The translations under genes were made by a program, and so were the position numbers. This document shows positions 18,558 to 28,290 of a DNA stretch of 37,999 nt, piece after piece. This DNA comes from Rhodobacter sp. (GTDB lineage Bacteria; Pseudomonadota; Alphaproteobacteria; Rhodobacterales; Rhodobacteraceae). The stretch spans positions 1-37,999 of the forward strand of contig JAJEAY010000252.1 in NCBI GenBank assembly GCA_022824145.1. Reading direction: 5' to 3'. Position 1 is the first letter of the stretch; the number at the start of each line of letters is the position of its first letter. Under the pieces are notes generated by a model that made no database searches, was not told the origin of the DNA, and was given only the letters and a program-made list of their open reading frames with translations.

Positions 18558-19891
18558 TGCGTCACCTCGCTTTCCTGCGGTTTGCGGATCCAGCCAGTGA
18601 CTGAACGGCGACGGTCGAAAACCCGGTCGGCGGCGGCCATGACCTGCTCAGGAGTCACCGCCCGAAGTATGTCGGGCCATGCCTCGACATCCTCGATTTC
18701 AAGGCCCGAAGTCAGGGCTGTCCCGAAGTTTCGGGCCTGTGCCTGGACCGAATCCTCAGCATAGATTCGTGCTGCGCGAATCTGCATCTTGATTCGTTCG
18801 AAATGCTCCAGATCAATCCCGTCCTCCATGAATTCCGCGACCGCCTGATCAAGGGCGTCCTCCGCTTCCTGCAGTGACATACCGGGCAACGGAACTATGA
18901 ACAGCGCAAAGGTTCCGTGGTCCAGCGACAGTCCCTGATAGAACGCCGATGCATAGACTGCTTTCTTCTCCTCGAACTGCAGCTTTCGTCCCAACACCGA
19001 TGTGGCGCTGTTTCCGCCGAGAAGTTCGGCAAGCATTGCCAGTGCGGCCGCCTCATCCTGTGCGCCAGGATTCCGTTCGGGCGCGAGATAGGTGCGGACG
19101 ACATACGGCTCGCCCACCTTGGGATCCTCAAACAGAAGCCGACGCTCCGCGAGCTGCGGAGGTTCCGAAGGCCGTTTACGTTCCTGCAGTCCCTGCGACG
19201 GCGCCAACGGGCCGTAATGGATCTTCGCGAGTTCCAGCACCTCCTCCGGAACCACATCGCCGGCAACGATCAGCACCGCGTTGTTCGGGGCGTAGAATTT
19301 TCGGTAGAACGCCTCGGCATCCTCCAGTTCCAGCCCCTCCATCTCGTGTTTCCATCCAATGACCGGAATGCCGTAGGGATGGTTCATGAACAGGGCGGCG
19401 CGCCTCTGCTCCGCGAAGAGCGCACCGGGGTCGTTTTCGGTCCGCTGGTTGCGTTCTTCGAGGATCACGTCGAGGTTGATGTCCACCTCCTCCTGGGTGA
19501 GCAGCAGGTCACGCATGCGATCCGCTTCGATCTGCATCATCAGATCAAGCCGATCCGCCGCAACGCGCTGGAAATAGCCGGTGAAATCCCAAGATGTGAA
19601 CGCATTGTCGGTACCGCCGTTACTAGCGACGATTTCCGAGAATTCGCCCGGTTTCAGATCATCGGTGCCCCTGAACATCAGATGCTCGACGAAATGCGCA
19701 ATGCCGGACTTACCCGGCGGTTCGTCGGCGGCGCCGACACGATACCAGACCATGTGCACAACGACCGGGGCACGGTGGTCCTCGATCACAACCACCTCCA
19801 ATCCGTTGTCAAGCGTGTAGCTGGTTACTTCCGCAGCCTGCGCCGGGAACATGGTCAGACATGCAATGAAGCACGCGGCAAGACGATGCAT
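18554..19891 (-). CDS. M16 family zinc peptidase, catalytic member of the pair
   Basis: 445-residue pitrilysin-family metallopeptidase with a signal peptide (MHRLAACFIACLTMFPAQAA). The inverted zinc motif HFVEH is at residues 66-70 and the third ligand glutamate lies in DVILEERNQR. It is translated just before, and overlaps, the inactive partner, implying a 1:1 complex that degrades peptides in the periplasm. The pair stands between DUF3035 and mutL. Confidence 0.93.
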   Translation of the reverse strand: MHRLAACFIACLTMFPAQAAEVTSYTLDNGLEVVVIEDHRAPVVVHMVWYRVGAADEPPGKSGIAHFVEHLMFRGTDDLKPGEFSEIVASNGGTDNAFTSWDFTGYFQRVAADRLDLMMQIEADRMRDLLLTQEEVDINLDVILEERNQRTENDPGALFAEQRRAALFMNHPYGIPVIGWKHEMEGLELEDAEAFYRKFYAPNNAVLIVAGDVVPEEVLELAKIHYGPLAPSQGLQERKRPSEPPQLAERRLLFEDPKVGEPYVVRTYLAPERNPGAQDEAAALAMLAELLGGNSATSVLGRKLQFEEKKAVYASAFYQGLSLDHGTFALFIVPLPGMSLQEAEDALDQAVAEFMEDGIDLEHFERIKMQIRAARIYAEDSVQAQARNFGTALTSGLEIEDVEAWPDILRAVTPEQVMAAADRVFDRRRSVTGWIRKPQESEVTQ

Positions 19892-20220
19892 GGAGTCATC
19901 CTACTTTGAGTTCGTCTCGCCGAAGCTATGGCATACGGATGTCACGTCAATCCGCCTGACGCTTAGTTGATTCCATTTGACAGGAACGCGCAATTGCGGA
20001 TTTCAGCGAATGGAACTCCAGAGATGTCGGAACTATTCCGGGCGAAAGGCTGCACAGCGGTACCAAGGGGTGCTCGCTTAACAGTGACGTGATCGAAGCG
20101 TTCGACCACATGCCCACAGCCGGTGTGGGAGCAATCCGGACGCACCCAACCCGAACCGCTGTCATAGGACGCTTGCCATCAGAGGAGTCAATTCGCTGAG
20201 GTCCGCGTCGGACCTTAATC
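19892..20220. other. Gene-free interval upstream of the M16 pair
   Basis: 329 bases without a recognisable gene. It must carry any promoter of the M16 pair; I see no clear -35/-10 pair. A short hairpin lies at its right end. Confidence 0.5.
20199..20215. terminator. Hairpin after the DUF3035 gene
   Basis: AGGTCCG and CGGACCT pair as a 7-base stem with a 3-base loop, 5 bases beyond the DUF3035 stop. No T-run follows on the minus strand, so terminator activity is uncertain. Confidence 0.45.
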
Positions 20221-20760
20221 CTATTCTTCCTCTCCGGGTTCAGGCGGCGCGGCCGGTGTCCGTATCCCCAGCGACCGGAAACGCTCCAGTTCAGCATACT
20301 GATCAAGCGACATATGTTCATACGCTTGGAAATACACGTTGACATTGAAGAGCCGCTCAAGAACACGGCCTTGGTTGTTGCGCCGGAACTCAAGATCCTC
20401 AGCGGCAAGCTCAGCACGGATTCCGTCCTGACGGCCATAGCGGTCGGTGTAGCGGACGAGCCGCTGGTCAGCCGAAGGAATCCTGCCCTGTGAAGCTGAC
20501 GCAGGGTTCCCGCCCAACGCGACGGCAGCGTCCGCTATAGGCGAGGCATCCGTCCGGTTGCGTCCGAATGGAGTTGGCGGCGGCAGTTCGGAATAGCTCT
20601 CCGGCTCCTGGAGCGGCTTGCTCGGCAAAATGCCAAACTCGTCCGGCCCCTGCTTCGCTGCAGGGGAACTCATCAGCTGCGGCTCGGCGTTCTGACCGCA
20701 GGCCGCCAAGGAGCCTGCCACAAGCAGAACGGCAAAAGTTCTCACGGAAACTGAACGCAT
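20221..20760 (-). CDS. DUF3035 family lipoprotein
   Basis: 179-residue protein of unknown function. The signal peptide ends in the lipobox GSLAAC, so Cys is the likely lipidated residue and the protein is membrane-anchored. The phrase DEFGILPSKPLQEPESYSEL followed by PPPTPFG is the conserved core of DUF3035, a family I know from Rhodobacterales beside lspA. ATG 20760 is chosen because GGGAG lies 7 bases upstream; an earlier ATG at 20811 would bury the signal peptide. It follows lspA by 54 bases, and LspA would be the enzyme that processes it. Confidence 0.85.
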   Translation of the reverse strand: MRSVSVRTFAVLLVAGSLAACGQNAEPQLMSSPAAKQGPDEFGILPSKPLQEPESYSELPPPTPFGRNRTDASPIADAAVALGGNPASASQGRIPSADQRLVRYTDRYGRQDGIRAELAAEDLEFRRNNQGRVLERLFNVNVYFQAYEHMSLDQYAELERFRSLGIRTPAAPPEPGEEE

Positions 20761-20814
20761 ATTACGCTCCCAAACCACTGTTCGCCCCTTGCTTAACCGA
20801 TCCGATCCCATCCG

Positions 20815-21285
20815 TCACGGGGACTTTGCGCTTCTGCCCGTGAACAGAATCAGTCCGACGGCGCCCACGAAGATAGCGACATCGGCAACATTGAAGGAAT
20901 AGGGATTGCTGATTCCACAGCACGACATGTTCAGGAAATCAGCGACCGCACCGTAGACCACTCTGTCGAACACGTTCCCAAGCGCGCCACCGATCAGGAG
21001 TCCCGCCGAGACCCGTGCCATGGCGTCTCGCTCGCTGCGCATCCAGAATGCCACCGCTGCAGTGATCACCAAAGCGACGGCAATCAGGATCCAGCGCACC
21101 AATGCGCTGTCATGTGCCAACAGACCGAAATTCACGCCAAAGTTCCAGGCCATGCGCAGATTCAGAAGCGGCGGCAGAACATCGATGCTGCCGACCGAGG
21201 TCAGATCGAACACGTTCAGAACGAGCCATTTGGTTGTCTGGTCAAGCGCGAAAACAATCGCAGAGGCGAGATACATACGCAGCAT
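20815..21285 (-). CDS. lspA: Lipoprotein signal peptidase II (LspA)
   Basis: 156-residue inner-membrane aspartic peptidase that removes signal peptides from prolipoproteins after diacylglyceryl transfer. It has four hydrophobic segments and the conserved motifs WNFGVNFGLL, GGALGNVFDR, VADFLN (Asp116) and FNVADVAIF (Asp135); the two aspartates form the active site. The length is typical. The gene starts 7 bases after the purH stop and is in the same operon. Confidence 0.95.
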   Translation of the reverse strand: MLRMYLASAIVFALDQTTKWLVLNVFDLTSVGSIDVLPPLLNLRMAWNFGVNFGLLAHDSALVRWILIAVALVITAAVAFWMRSERDAMARVSAGLLIGGALGNVFDRVVYGAVADFLNMSCCGISNPYSFNVADVAIFVGAVGLILFTGRSAKSP

Positions 21286-21292
21286 GGTGACT

Positions 21293-22909
21293 TCAGTGCC
21301 GGAAGTGCCGCATTCCGGTGAAGACCATGGCCAGTCCAGCCTCGTCAGCTGCAGCGATCACCTCATCGTCCCGCCTCGAACCGCCAGGCTGGATCACCGC
21401 CGTCGCTCCGGCCTGCGCTGCGGCGAGCAGGCCGTCAGGAAACGGGAAAAACGCATCGGACGCGACGACCGAACCCTCAGCCGCGTTGCCTGGCAGTCCA
21501 AGTTCATCTGCCATGCGCCCAGCCTTCAGCGCAGCAACGGCTGAACTGTCGACCCGGCTCATCTGCCCGGCGCCGATTCCAACCGTTGCGCCATCCTTGG
21601 CATAGACGATCGCGTTCGACTTGACGTGTTTCGCGACAGTCCATGCAAACATCAGATCCGCCAATTCCCGTTCCGTTGGCGACCTCCTGGTCACAACCCT
21701 GAGGTCGTCCGGCGAAACCTGGCCACAGTCCCTGTCCTGAACCAGGAACCCGCCGGTAACCTGCCGGAGCGACGATATCCGGTCGCCCGGATCCGCCAAA
21801 CCGCCGGCTGTCAGCAACCGCAGGTTCTTCCGTTTGGCGAACACCCTTCTCGCCGCAGCACTTGCTTCAGGCGCAATGACCACTTCGGTGAAGATGTCAC
21901 AGACCACCTCAGCGGTTTCCCTGTCAAGTGGCTGGTTCAGCGCAACGATTCCGCCGAAGGCGCTGGTTCGGTCGCAGTCGAAAGCGCGGGTATAGGCATC
22001 ACGCAGACTCGCGCCGCGCGCAACTCCACAGGGATTGGCGTGCTTGACGATCACGCAGGCCGAACCATCTTCGGGACGAAATTCGCTCACAAGCTCGTAG
22101 GCCGCGTCGGTATCATTGATGTTGTTGTAGCTGAGTTCCCGGCCCTGGTGCTGGACAGCCGTCGCGACACCCATCCTCTTGGTTCCGTCTGAATAAAACG
22201 CGGCGGTCTGGTGCGGATTCTCACCGTACCGCAGCTTCTGCACGAGCGTGCCGGCAACGGCATGACGGCGTGGAGCGGGTTCCCCTGCAACTCCAGCCAT
22301 CCAGTTTGAAACGGCCGCGTCGTAGGCGGCGGTGCGGGCAAAGGCGCGCTGCGCGAGCATCCTGCGAAATCCGATGCTGGTCGCACCGCCATGACGGTCC
22401 ATTTCCTCCAGTACGCTGCCGTAATCCCCAACATCCACCACCACGGCAACGAATGCGTGGTTCTTGGCCGCCGCGCGAATCATCGCTGGCCCGCCGATGT
22501 CGATGTTCTCCACGCAGTCCTTCCAGGGTGCCTGCTGTGCGACGGTGTCCTCGAACGGATAGAGGTTGACCACAAGCAGGTCGATGGGGCTGATGCAATG
22601 GCGATCCATTGCGGCCACATGCTCAGCGTTGTCCCGCAGCGCCAGCAGACCTCCATGCACCGCTGGATGCAGAGTCTTGACCCGACCGTCCATCATTTCC
22701 GGAAATCCGGTCAGATCGGCTACGTCCCGCACATCAAGATCCGCTTGCCGCAGTGCCTTTGCCGACCCGCCTGTCGAAAGGAGCTCCACATCACGTTCCG
22801 CCAGGGACGCCGCGAATCTGACGAGGCCCGTCTTGTCGGAAACGGAAAGCAGCGCGCGGCGCAGCGGTATAGGATCGGACATGGGAGAAGGTTCCATTTG
22901 CCGGTTCAT
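21293..22909 (-). CDS. purH: Bifunctional AICAR transformylase / IMP cyclohydrolase (PurH)
   Basis: 538-residue enzyme for the last two steps of IMP synthesis: formyl transfer from 10-formyl-THF to AICAR, then ring closure. The N-terminal MGS-like cyclohydrolase domain shows [22 protein letters not shown] and [13 protein letters not shown]; the C-terminal transformylase has the catalytic lysine-histidine in [10 protein letters not shown] and late motifs such as [10 protein letters not shown]. The ATG at 22909 overlaps the heparinase-like gene stop by 4 bases, which supports it over the downstream ATG of MSDPIPLRR. Followed closely by lspA. Confidence 0.96.
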   Translation of the reverse strand: MNRQMEPSPMSDPIPLRRALLSVSDKTGLVRFAASLAERDVELLSTGGSAKALRQADLDVRDVADLTGFPEMMDGRVKTLHPAVHGGLLALRDNAEHVAAMDRHCISPIDLLVVNLYPFEDTVAQQAPWKDCVENIDIGGPAMIRAAAKNHAFVAVVVDVGDYGSVLEEMDRHGGATSIGFRRMLAQRAFARTAAYDAAVSNWMAGVAGEPAPRRHAVAGTLVQKLRYGENPHQTAAFYSDGTKRMGVATAVQHQGRELSYNNINDTDAAYELVSEFRPEDGSACVIVKHANPCGVARGASLRDAYTRAFDCDRTSAFGGIVALNQPLDRETAEVVCDIFTEVVIAPEASAAARRVFAKRKNLRLLTAGGLADPGDRISSLRQVTGGFLVQDRDCGQVSPDDLRVVTRRSPTERELADLMFAWTVAKHVKSNAIVYAKDGATVGIGAGQMSRVDSSAVAALKAGRMADELGLPGNAAEGSVVASDAFFPFPDGLLAAAQAGATAVIQPGGSRRDDEVIAAADEAGLAMVFTGMRHFRH

Positions 22910-24648
22910 CCAGAGATTTCGATTTCTTCATCGCCGACGTCACGAATGTGAGCAGGCGAGTCCTGTGCCCGCTCCAGCGCCCATTGGACATGCGTCATAT
23001 AGGCCACGGCACGACCGGAGAGAACGATCTGGTTTGTCTCCCTCGGCACCAACCGCCCTTTTTCAAGATAGACGCTGGGCTGCAGCAGCATTGTCGCGGT
23101 TCCCTGGAAGCTAAAGACCCAGATCTCGCCGCTTCCGAGACGCAGCGACACGGCCGTATCGGTGTGGCCGGCCTGTACAGTTACATCCGGGTGAAGATGG
23201 AAACGGATGCTGAACGGAATTCCGGACCGCCCCATCCTATCCCTCATTCGTTCAAATCGCCGGATGTCGTTTTCCGAAGCCGCTGTAAGCGTATCGTCGC
23301 CGCTTAATCTTCCGCCGTCGGGCACCAGTTCGACTGCCCGGACATGATTCAATCCATGTGTTTGCAGGTAACCATCATGGGATGCATGAATCCCCTTTCC
23401 GCTTACGTCCGAGTACCGCCTCACCCGCACGTCCCTGGGGACACCGACGAGAGGGTCGCGTCCCGTATCTCTCTGGTGACCGGCACTGAACACCGAAGAC
23501 GGACTTCCATCAACTTCGAGAGCCGAGTGCAGCGCCGTGGTCCGCCCGGCCTTGGCCCAGCCCGCACCGAACTGCGCGCCCGACCCGCAGCTGATGACCA
23601 ATGGGCGACGGCCCAACGTCATCTCAAATGCCAGCGTCGATGCGTGACCGACTGCGAGACTTCCAGTCGGCGGCGGCGCTACATCCATGATCAAAGTGGT
23701 TCGGCCGGCCGATAGCCTCGCGAATCCCATCGCCGAACCGGGCTGTGCGGTCGGACGCGCCCCTGAATTGGCCAGCGCATGGTCCAGGCGGCCCTCAATG
23801 CCGCGCCCGCCGCCATGGAAGCGCGCAAGAGCGCCGTCGGAGTGTCTCAGCGCTCTAAGCGCTGGTGCGATCCTTTCGATGGCATCGACAACCGGACCGG
23901 GCGTGACCCTCTCCGCATCCGTGAACACGGACTGGGTCCAGACGAGCAGTGACAGGACTTCAAGCAGTTCTTCCGGATTCCGGGTTGAAATCCCTCCATC
24001 AGACCCGATTTCCCGGTCAATTTCCTGAGCCAGGGCAGCAATCACCTGTTCTGCATTGATCTGATGCCCGGCCAGCACAAGGCTTGCCTGGACCAGCGTG
24101 GTAAGTGCCTCGAGACGGGAAAGATCCTGCGGCATCGTTTGCCATCGATTCGACAGGAAACGGATCTGGTGTCCAAGCGACCGCCCGAACGCCTTTGACC
24201 GCTGTTCGTCCCCGTCTTGCAGCAGGTAGGCAGAATGGTTGATCCAGCGGATCAACCTCCGCCCGGTGACTTCTGGCGACCATCCAGGTCCGGCTCCACG
24301 GCCAAACCGCCTGATCCAGTCCTGGAGCCAATCCTGCGCTCGGCTCCAGGTCTCGCTTCCTCCCACGGCGGCAAGGTCATCGAGCCAAACATAGCCATGA
24401 AGCTCCCGCTCAAAGGCAGCGTCTGGCGTCTCGATGTCCCAGATCACTCGGTCAGGCGCTTCAACCACGCTGCCAGCGAACAGGTACTTTCCGGCACAGA
24501 TCTGGCGGCCGCGCGCAAGCCGCCCGATCATGCGGGGTTCAGGGAGGAAAACAAAGGACGATTCAGACGATTCACGGTAAGCACGGCGCACATGATACCG
24601 GTTTATCAGTCGGGCCCATAACCCTTGGACGGATTCGGTTCGTGACAC
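22906..24648 (-). CDS. Heparinase II/III family protein
   Basis: 580-residue protein with the two-part architecture of heparinase II/III-like lyases: an alpha/alpha-toroid N-terminal half (W-rich, for example SAYLLQDG and [16 protein letters not shown]) and a beta-sandwich C-terminal half ([56 protein letters not shown]). No signal peptide is visible. It starts with GTG at 24648 and its stop overlaps the purH start. In Rhodobacterales this gene lies between rsmB and purH, so a cell-wall or housekeeping role seems more likely than catabolism of foreign polysaccharide; the substrate is unknown. Confidence 0.85.
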   Translation of the reverse strand: MSRTESVQGLWARLINRYHVRRAYRESSESSFVFLPEPRMIGRLARGRQICAGKYLFAGSVVEAPDRVIWDIETPDAAFERELHGYVWLDDLAAVGGSETWSRAQDWLQDWIRRFGRGAGPGWSPEVTGRRLIRWINHSAYLLQDGDEQRSKAFGRSLGHQIRFLSNRWQTMPQDLSRLEALTTLVQASLVLAGHQINAEQVIAALAQEIDREIGSDGGISTRNPEELLEVLSLLVWTQSVFTDAERVTPGPVVDAIERIAPALRALRHSDGALARFHGGGRGIEGRLDHALANSGARPTAQPGSAMGFARLSAGRTTLIMDVAPPPTGSLAVGHASTLAFEMTLGRRPLVISCGSGAQFGAGWAKAGRTTALHSALEVDGSPSSVFSAGHQRDTGRDPLVGVPRDVRVRRYSDVSGKGIHASHDGYLQTHGLNHVRAVELVPDGGRLSGDDTLTAASENDIRRFERMRDRMGRSGIPFSIRFHLHPDVTVQAGHTDTAVSLRLGSGEIWVFSFQGTATMLLQPSVYLEKGRLVPRETNQIVLSGRAVAYMTHVQWALERAQDSPAHIRDVGDEEIEISG

Positions 24649-24722
24649 GGAAACTGCTCTGCCCGATGCTGCAATCGTTGACGCTGTGCTCAGTCAGACC
24701 ATACAGAAAGCCAAACTTCCTG

Positions 24723-26018
24723 TCATTGCCGAAACGAAGGCGCTGCTGCCTTTTGCAGCATCGAGACAAAGAAGCCGTCCATTCCACCCAGATTCTCCCA
24801 ATAGTCCGGGCGAATGCGCAGTCCCGTCTCGACCGCGCATTCCGAGATAGCCAATCCGGCCGAACCGAACGTTGCCGCATCGACCGCCAATCCATGATGC
24901 CTTTCGAGCGCCCGTTCGATCTGTGTTTCCCCTTCTTCCGGAAGCAGCGAACATGTGCAGTAAACCAGGCGTCCACCGGGCCGCAGCAGCATTGCCGCAC
25001 GGTCTATGAGTCGCGCCTGCAGATCCAGAAGACCATCCAGCCCGGAACCGTCCCTGACATGGAGTATATCCGGGTGCCGACGGATCGTGCCTGTCGCAGA
25101 GCAAGGTGCGTCCAGAAGGACCGCGTCAAACGCGGCATCGCAACTCCAGGCCAACGCATCAGACACCACCAAGCGTGCCGACAGCCCGGTTCTGGCCAGG
25201 TTCTCCTTCACCCGAGCCATTCGATCTGCAGAGATATCGAGAGCTGTTACATCCGCGCCCGCCGCAGCCAGCTGCATCGTCTTGCCGCCCGGCGCAGCGC
25301 ACATATCAAGAATCCGTTCACCGGGCCGAACCTCCAGCAACCTAACCGGGAGCGCGGAGGATGCGTCCTGCACCCACCAATTACCGCTGCCGTAGCCCGG
25401 CATCGCGGAAACCTGTCCTGCCTCGGGAACACGCACGCTTCCGGTCGGCAGAACGAAGCCGCCAACCATCTCCGCCAGTTCAGCCGGATTTCCAGCCTTG
25501 GGCGTGATGTCAAGCGGCGCACCGGCACAATGCGCCCGTTCCATCGCGGCAACCGAAGACGCACCATAGACACTGACCAATGCGCGGCGCAGCCATCCTG
25601 GCATGCGCGGTGGAGGAAGCGTCTTCCATTTGTCGAGTTCTTCCGCCGTGCGCCGAAGCACAGCGTTGACCAGAGCTGCACTGCCTGCGGTTCGCATGCG
25701 CTCCCGCATCAACGAAACCAACGTATCGACAACGCCATGAGGCGGTGCGGCGCATACCGCCATTTCGACAACACCAAGCCGCAATGCGTTCAGCACGTCC
25801 GGGCCGGGCCGTTTCCTGAGATGCGGCCCAAGCATCCGGTCCGCGCGGTTCATCCAGCGCAACGTCTCGTTAGCCAGCCGCTGAGCGTGAGCCCGTTCCT
25901 CTGGCGCAAGCCGCTCCACGGCCTTGGGAAGGAGTTCTGCCAATGCCCGGCGCTCCTCGGTGACCTGCCGCATCAACCACAACGCCGTTCGACGGGCCGC
26001 GAGCCCTGGTTTTGCCAT
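24723..26018 (-). CDS. rsmB: 16S rRNA m5C methyltransferase, RsmB/Sun (NOL1/NOP2) family
   Basis: 431-residue SAM-dependent RNA cytosine methyltransferase. The N-terminal NusB-like RNA-binding domain covers about residues 1-140 (LPKAVERLAPEERAHAQRLA). The catalytic domain has the SAM motif ILDMCAAPGGKTMQL, the proline-cysteine DAPCSATGTIRRHPD, and the second cysteine in VYCTCSLLPEEGE; these two cysteines perform methyl transfer. RsmB methylates C967 of E. coli 16S rRNA, and the same target is inferred. The start ATG at 26018 lies beside a divergent SdhAF4-like remnant. It is followed after 74 bases by the heparinase-like gene. Confidence 0.92.
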   Translation of the reverse strand: MAKPGLAARRTALWLMRQVTEERRALAELLPKAVERLAPEERAHAQRLANETLRWMNRADRMLGPHLRKRPGPDVLNALRLGVVEMAVCAAPPHGVVDTLVSLMRERMRTAGSAALVNAVLRRTAEELDKWKTLPPPRMPGWLRRALVSVYGASSVAAMERAHCAGAPLDITPKAGNPAELAEMVGGFVLPTGSVRVPEAGQVSAMPGYGSGNWWVQDASSALPVRLLEVRPGERILDMCAAPGGKTMQLAAAGADVTALDISADRMARVKENLARTGLSARLVVSDALAWSCDAAFDAVLLDAPCSATGTIRRHPDILHVRDGSGLDGLLDLQARLIDRAAMLLRPGGRLVYCTCSLLPEEGETQIERALERHHGLAVDAATFGSAGLAISECAVETGLRIRPDYWENLGGMDGFFVSMLQKAAAPSFRQ

Positions 26019-26032
26019 GTTCCGTCCAGTAT

Positions 26033-26059
26033 TTGCCGTCAGAACCCTGCGTCTATACC
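26033..26059 (+). promoter_or_regulatory. Promoter-like sequence upstream of the SdhAF4 remnant
   Basis: TTGCCG and TATACC are spaced by 15 bases, the same spacing as at 30765-30791. The 17 bases GCGTCTATACCACTTCC (26049-26065) recur exactly at 30781-30797 before the intact SdhAF4 gene. Confidence 0.4.
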
Positions 26060-26084
26060 ACTTCCCGGAAGCCCAGCAAGGAAC

Positions 26085-26225
26085 GTGAAAGCGGCGGACG
26101 GAGGGTTTGACTCAGACCTGCCCGCCGTCGCAAGGCGGGCATCAGCAGAGGCCGAACTGCGCCTGATGGAGAAGGCACCGAACAGGTATGGAATGGTTCG
26201 GGAAGCTGACGGTCCTCCGCGCTGA
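26085..26225 (+). pseudogene. Shortened copy of the SdhAF4/DUF1674 gene
   Basis: Starts with GTG after AAGGA and reads VKAADGGFDSDLPAVARRAS then AEAELRLMEK, clearly related to the intact gene at 30895 (DLPAAAKRALAEAELRR). The conserved C-terminal block of the family (GG-R--PDPVRYGDWE--GIAVDF) is absent; the frame ends after 46 residues with GPPR. The upstream region is also shared with the intact copy. This copy lies divergent from rsmB, where this gene is usual in Rhodobacterales, so it is probably the ancestral position now decayed. Confidence 0.72.
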
Positions 26226-26588
26226 AAGCGACGCCTCACGCTACAGATGACGAGCGCGCTTGCGGGGTGTGGACCTCAATACCTTTGGACTGAGCGTGCC
26301 AGACAGGTTACCTTGCATTCTTCCTTCGTGTAGATTTGAGATACAATACAGTAGGTTGCAAGACAGTGCAAGCGGGAATCATTTGCAGTGCACATATGCA
26401 AATCGAAGGAATCCAGCGTTCCGCAGTTGCATTTTTGGAGACAGTGCGAAAGCGCTGTGCGGAGAGCGCCGACCCCTTAGGGTAGAGGAATGCGGCATAG
26501 GCAAGGTTATGTGCAATATACGCACTATACCGGATTCCGATAACCGCATTCTCCGAAGCAGAGTGGTTGCCAACGGAAGGATGCGACT
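26226..26588. other. AT-richer non-coding region with nested inverted repeats (possible oriT or operator)
   Basis: No gene is seen. GAATGCGG (26488-26495) is matched by CCGCATTC (26544-26551). Between them GTGC-AATATAC-GCAC forms the centre of an imperfect palindrome (26505-26531). Another repeat, ATTTGC/GCAAAT, is at 26381-26403. The block ends 37 bases before a MobC-like gene. Position and structure fit an origin of transfer or the operator of the MobC-like gene; no relaxase gene is present. Confidence 0.4.
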
Positions 26589-26915
26589 ATGCAAGACGAC
26601 ACCGAAGATCCTAGCGCCGTCAGGCGGCAAAAGGCCGTGAACACGACCGATAGCGAATGGAACCCCATCCGCGAGCGGGCAAGTGCCGCACGGATGTCCG
26701 CATGCGGCTACATTGCCCAGCGCGCGCTGGCGCCCGAGAAATTGCCGGGACCGTCGGCGGACGGGATCGCGGCGAGACTTGACAGCATCGAGACCGCAGT
26801 GCTGCGGCTGGCCGAACGCGGGGAAGACGACGGCTGGACGGCAGCGCTCCGGAAGGTCGAGCTGCAGCTCCTCACCGAGCGTGCGATCTCGGGCGAGCCC
26901 GGTGGTCCGCGATGA
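26589..26915 (+). CDS. MobC-like / ribbon-helix-helix mobilization protein
   Basis: 108 residues from an ATG with GGAAGG nine bases upstream. The segment RRQKAVNTTDSEWNPIRERA, then SAARMSACGYIAQRALAPE, has the strand-helix-helix pattern of plasmid mobilization accessory proteins (typically V-x-x-T-x-x-E-W-x-x-I-x-x-x-A-x-x-x-x-M-S-x-S-x-Y). The C-terminal part (IAARLDSIETAVLRLAERG) is probably a coiled helix. Its stop overlaps the next gene (ATGA, 26912-26915). In relaxosomes such proteins bind oriT. The relaxase is absent, so this is probably the remnant of a mobilizable element. Confidence 0.6.
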   Translation: MQDDTEDPSAVRRQKAVNTTDSEWNPIRERASAARMSACGYIAQRALAPEKLPGPSADGIAARLDSIETAVLRLAERGEDDGWTAALRKVELQLLTERAISGEPGGPR

Positions 26916-27212
26916 GCGTCAAAAAGAGGGCACCTGGTCTACTGCAGGGATCCCGCCGACTGGGAGCGAATCAGGAAGCGGGCAGACCGGTCGGAAAGAG
27001 CACCTCGGAGTTCGTGATGACCTGCGGCCTGCGCAACGGCGCCCCCGCCTGCCACGGCACTCGTGCAGACCGCCGAGGAGCAGCAGGATCTCAGTAGGAA
27101 GGTTAGCGAAATGCATCGACTCGCCGACATGATGGTTTACGGTATGCCGGGGGGCGGATCGGGGCTGGAAGAAGGATCCGGGTTGTTCGGCGCGGTCCCG
27201 GCAGAGACCTGA
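26912..27212 (+). pseudogene. Frameshifted second ribbon-helix-helix-like gene
   Basis: Three reading frames must be joined to give a protein: first VYCRDPADWERIRKRADR, then KSTSEFVMTCGLRNGAPA, then ATALVQTAEEQQDLSRKVSE with MHRLADMMVYGMPGGGSGL to a TGA at 27210-27212. The first two segments together form another ribbon-helix-helix pattern (DWERIRKRAD..GKSTSEFV). It starts in an ATGA overlap with the preceding gene, so both were once one operon. At least two frameshifts are needed, so no intact product is made. Confidence 0.6.
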
Positions 27213-27282
27213 GCGGACGACCTTCCAAGTCTCCTGTTCCGACGACCAGTGGGCGGAGGCGAAGAGACGCGCCGCCGCCGGA

Positions 27283-27672
27283 ATGAAATCATCGCCCTAC
27301 CCGATAGACCGAGCGCTGAACGCGCACCTGTCGATCTTCGGCGACCGCCCGGATCCCGAGCGGCTGGTGCCGAACGAGCATGACCGGAAAGGGCTGCTGT
27401 ACGACATTGAAAACCTTGCCGGGGTGCTCGAACAGCTTTTCGACGGGGCGTCGGTCGAGAAGCTCCGGAACCAGGTCGAGTTCCTCCGCGACACGAAGGT
27501 GACGGAGATGATAACCGAAGGAAAGAGGAACGAACTGTTCCTAACCTACGCGCAGCTATTCGGCGAGGAGCGTGCGAAATGGCTCTTGGCGAGGGCAGTG
27601 AGGGAGTGGCACGGGGCTAGGTCGGTCGAAAGCGAACGCGGACTTCGTCTGCGCCATGGAGGACGTGCTTGA
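27283..27672 (+). pseudogene. Third gene of the mobilization-like cluster, cut by an IS630 remnant
   Basis: The ATG at 27283 opens 129 codons, but the same frame is coding-like upstream (TTFQVSCSDDQWAEAKRRAA, then AAGMKSSPYP), again a ribbon-helix-helix start, without a usual start codon there. The middle (DIENLAGVLEQLFDGASVEK and KVTEMITEGKRNELF) is helical and not recognised. The last residues, after WHGARS, come from IS630 sequence read out of frame, so the natural C-terminus is lost. Both ends are therefore damaged, although the centre is open. Confidence 0.5.
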
Positions 27673-28280
27673 TGTCTACAGCGGGGATCATGACGGCGGG
27701 ACCGTGCTGGTCTGCGTGGACGAAACCTCGAGGCAGCGGACGAAGGAAACCCAGGCACCGCTGCCGGCACGCCCGGGCCAGCCAGCCGGATACGACTTCG
27801 AGTAAGAGCGCAGCGGCACCGCAAACCTGTTCATGATCTATGCTCCGCTCGATGGCTGGCGTCATGTCAAGGTCACCGACCGCCGCACCCGGCAGGACTT
27901 CGCCAGGGTGCTGAAGGATCTTGCCGATGTCCACTTTCCCGGAAAGAGGATCATACTGGTTGGTGATGGACAATCTGAACACTCATCGACTGTCGACGCT
28001 TTACGGCACATTCGAACCGGCAGAGGCACCGCGCCTCGCCAGGAGGTTCGAGGTTCACTGCACCCCGAAGCACGGCAGTTGGCTCAATATGGCCGAGATC
28101 GAGATCAATGTGTTGTCGCGCCAGTGCCTGGACCGCCGGATCCCGGATCGGGAAACCATGATCAGCGAGGTCGCCGCATGGCAGGAACACCGCAACGCTT
28201 CTGCGAAACCGGTCAACTGGCGGTTCCGGACCGAGGACGCCCGCGTCAAGCTGAAGTCGCTATATCCATCAATTCAATGA
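27620..28280 (+). pseudogene. IS630 family transposase remnant (N-terminus missing, one stop, one frameshift)
   Basis: The DDE catalytic part is recognisable: SKANADFVCAMEDVLDVY, then VLVCVDETSRQRTKE with the first Asp, GWRHVKVTDRRTRQDFARVL, VMDNLNTHRLSTLYG with the second Asp, and TPKHGSWLNMAEIE with the Glu. The helix-turn-helix N-terminus is absent at the junction with the preceding gene. A TAA at about 27803-27805 replaces the tyrosine usual in the phrase YEYERSGTANLF, and one extra G near 27960-27965 shifts the frame before the second Asp. The stop is at 28278-28280. No flanking inverted repeats were found. Confidence 0.88.
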
Positions 28281-28290
28281 TGGCAGGATA

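Noticed and set aside
19947-20438. Minus-strand frame overlapping the DUF3035 gene end
   Set aside because: It is a shifted reading of the DUF3035 coding region without similarity or a start signal.
24642-26225. Long plus-strand open frame antisense to rsmB
   Set aside because: It mirrors the rsmB codons; only its last 46 codons (the SdhAF4 remnant) resemble a protein.
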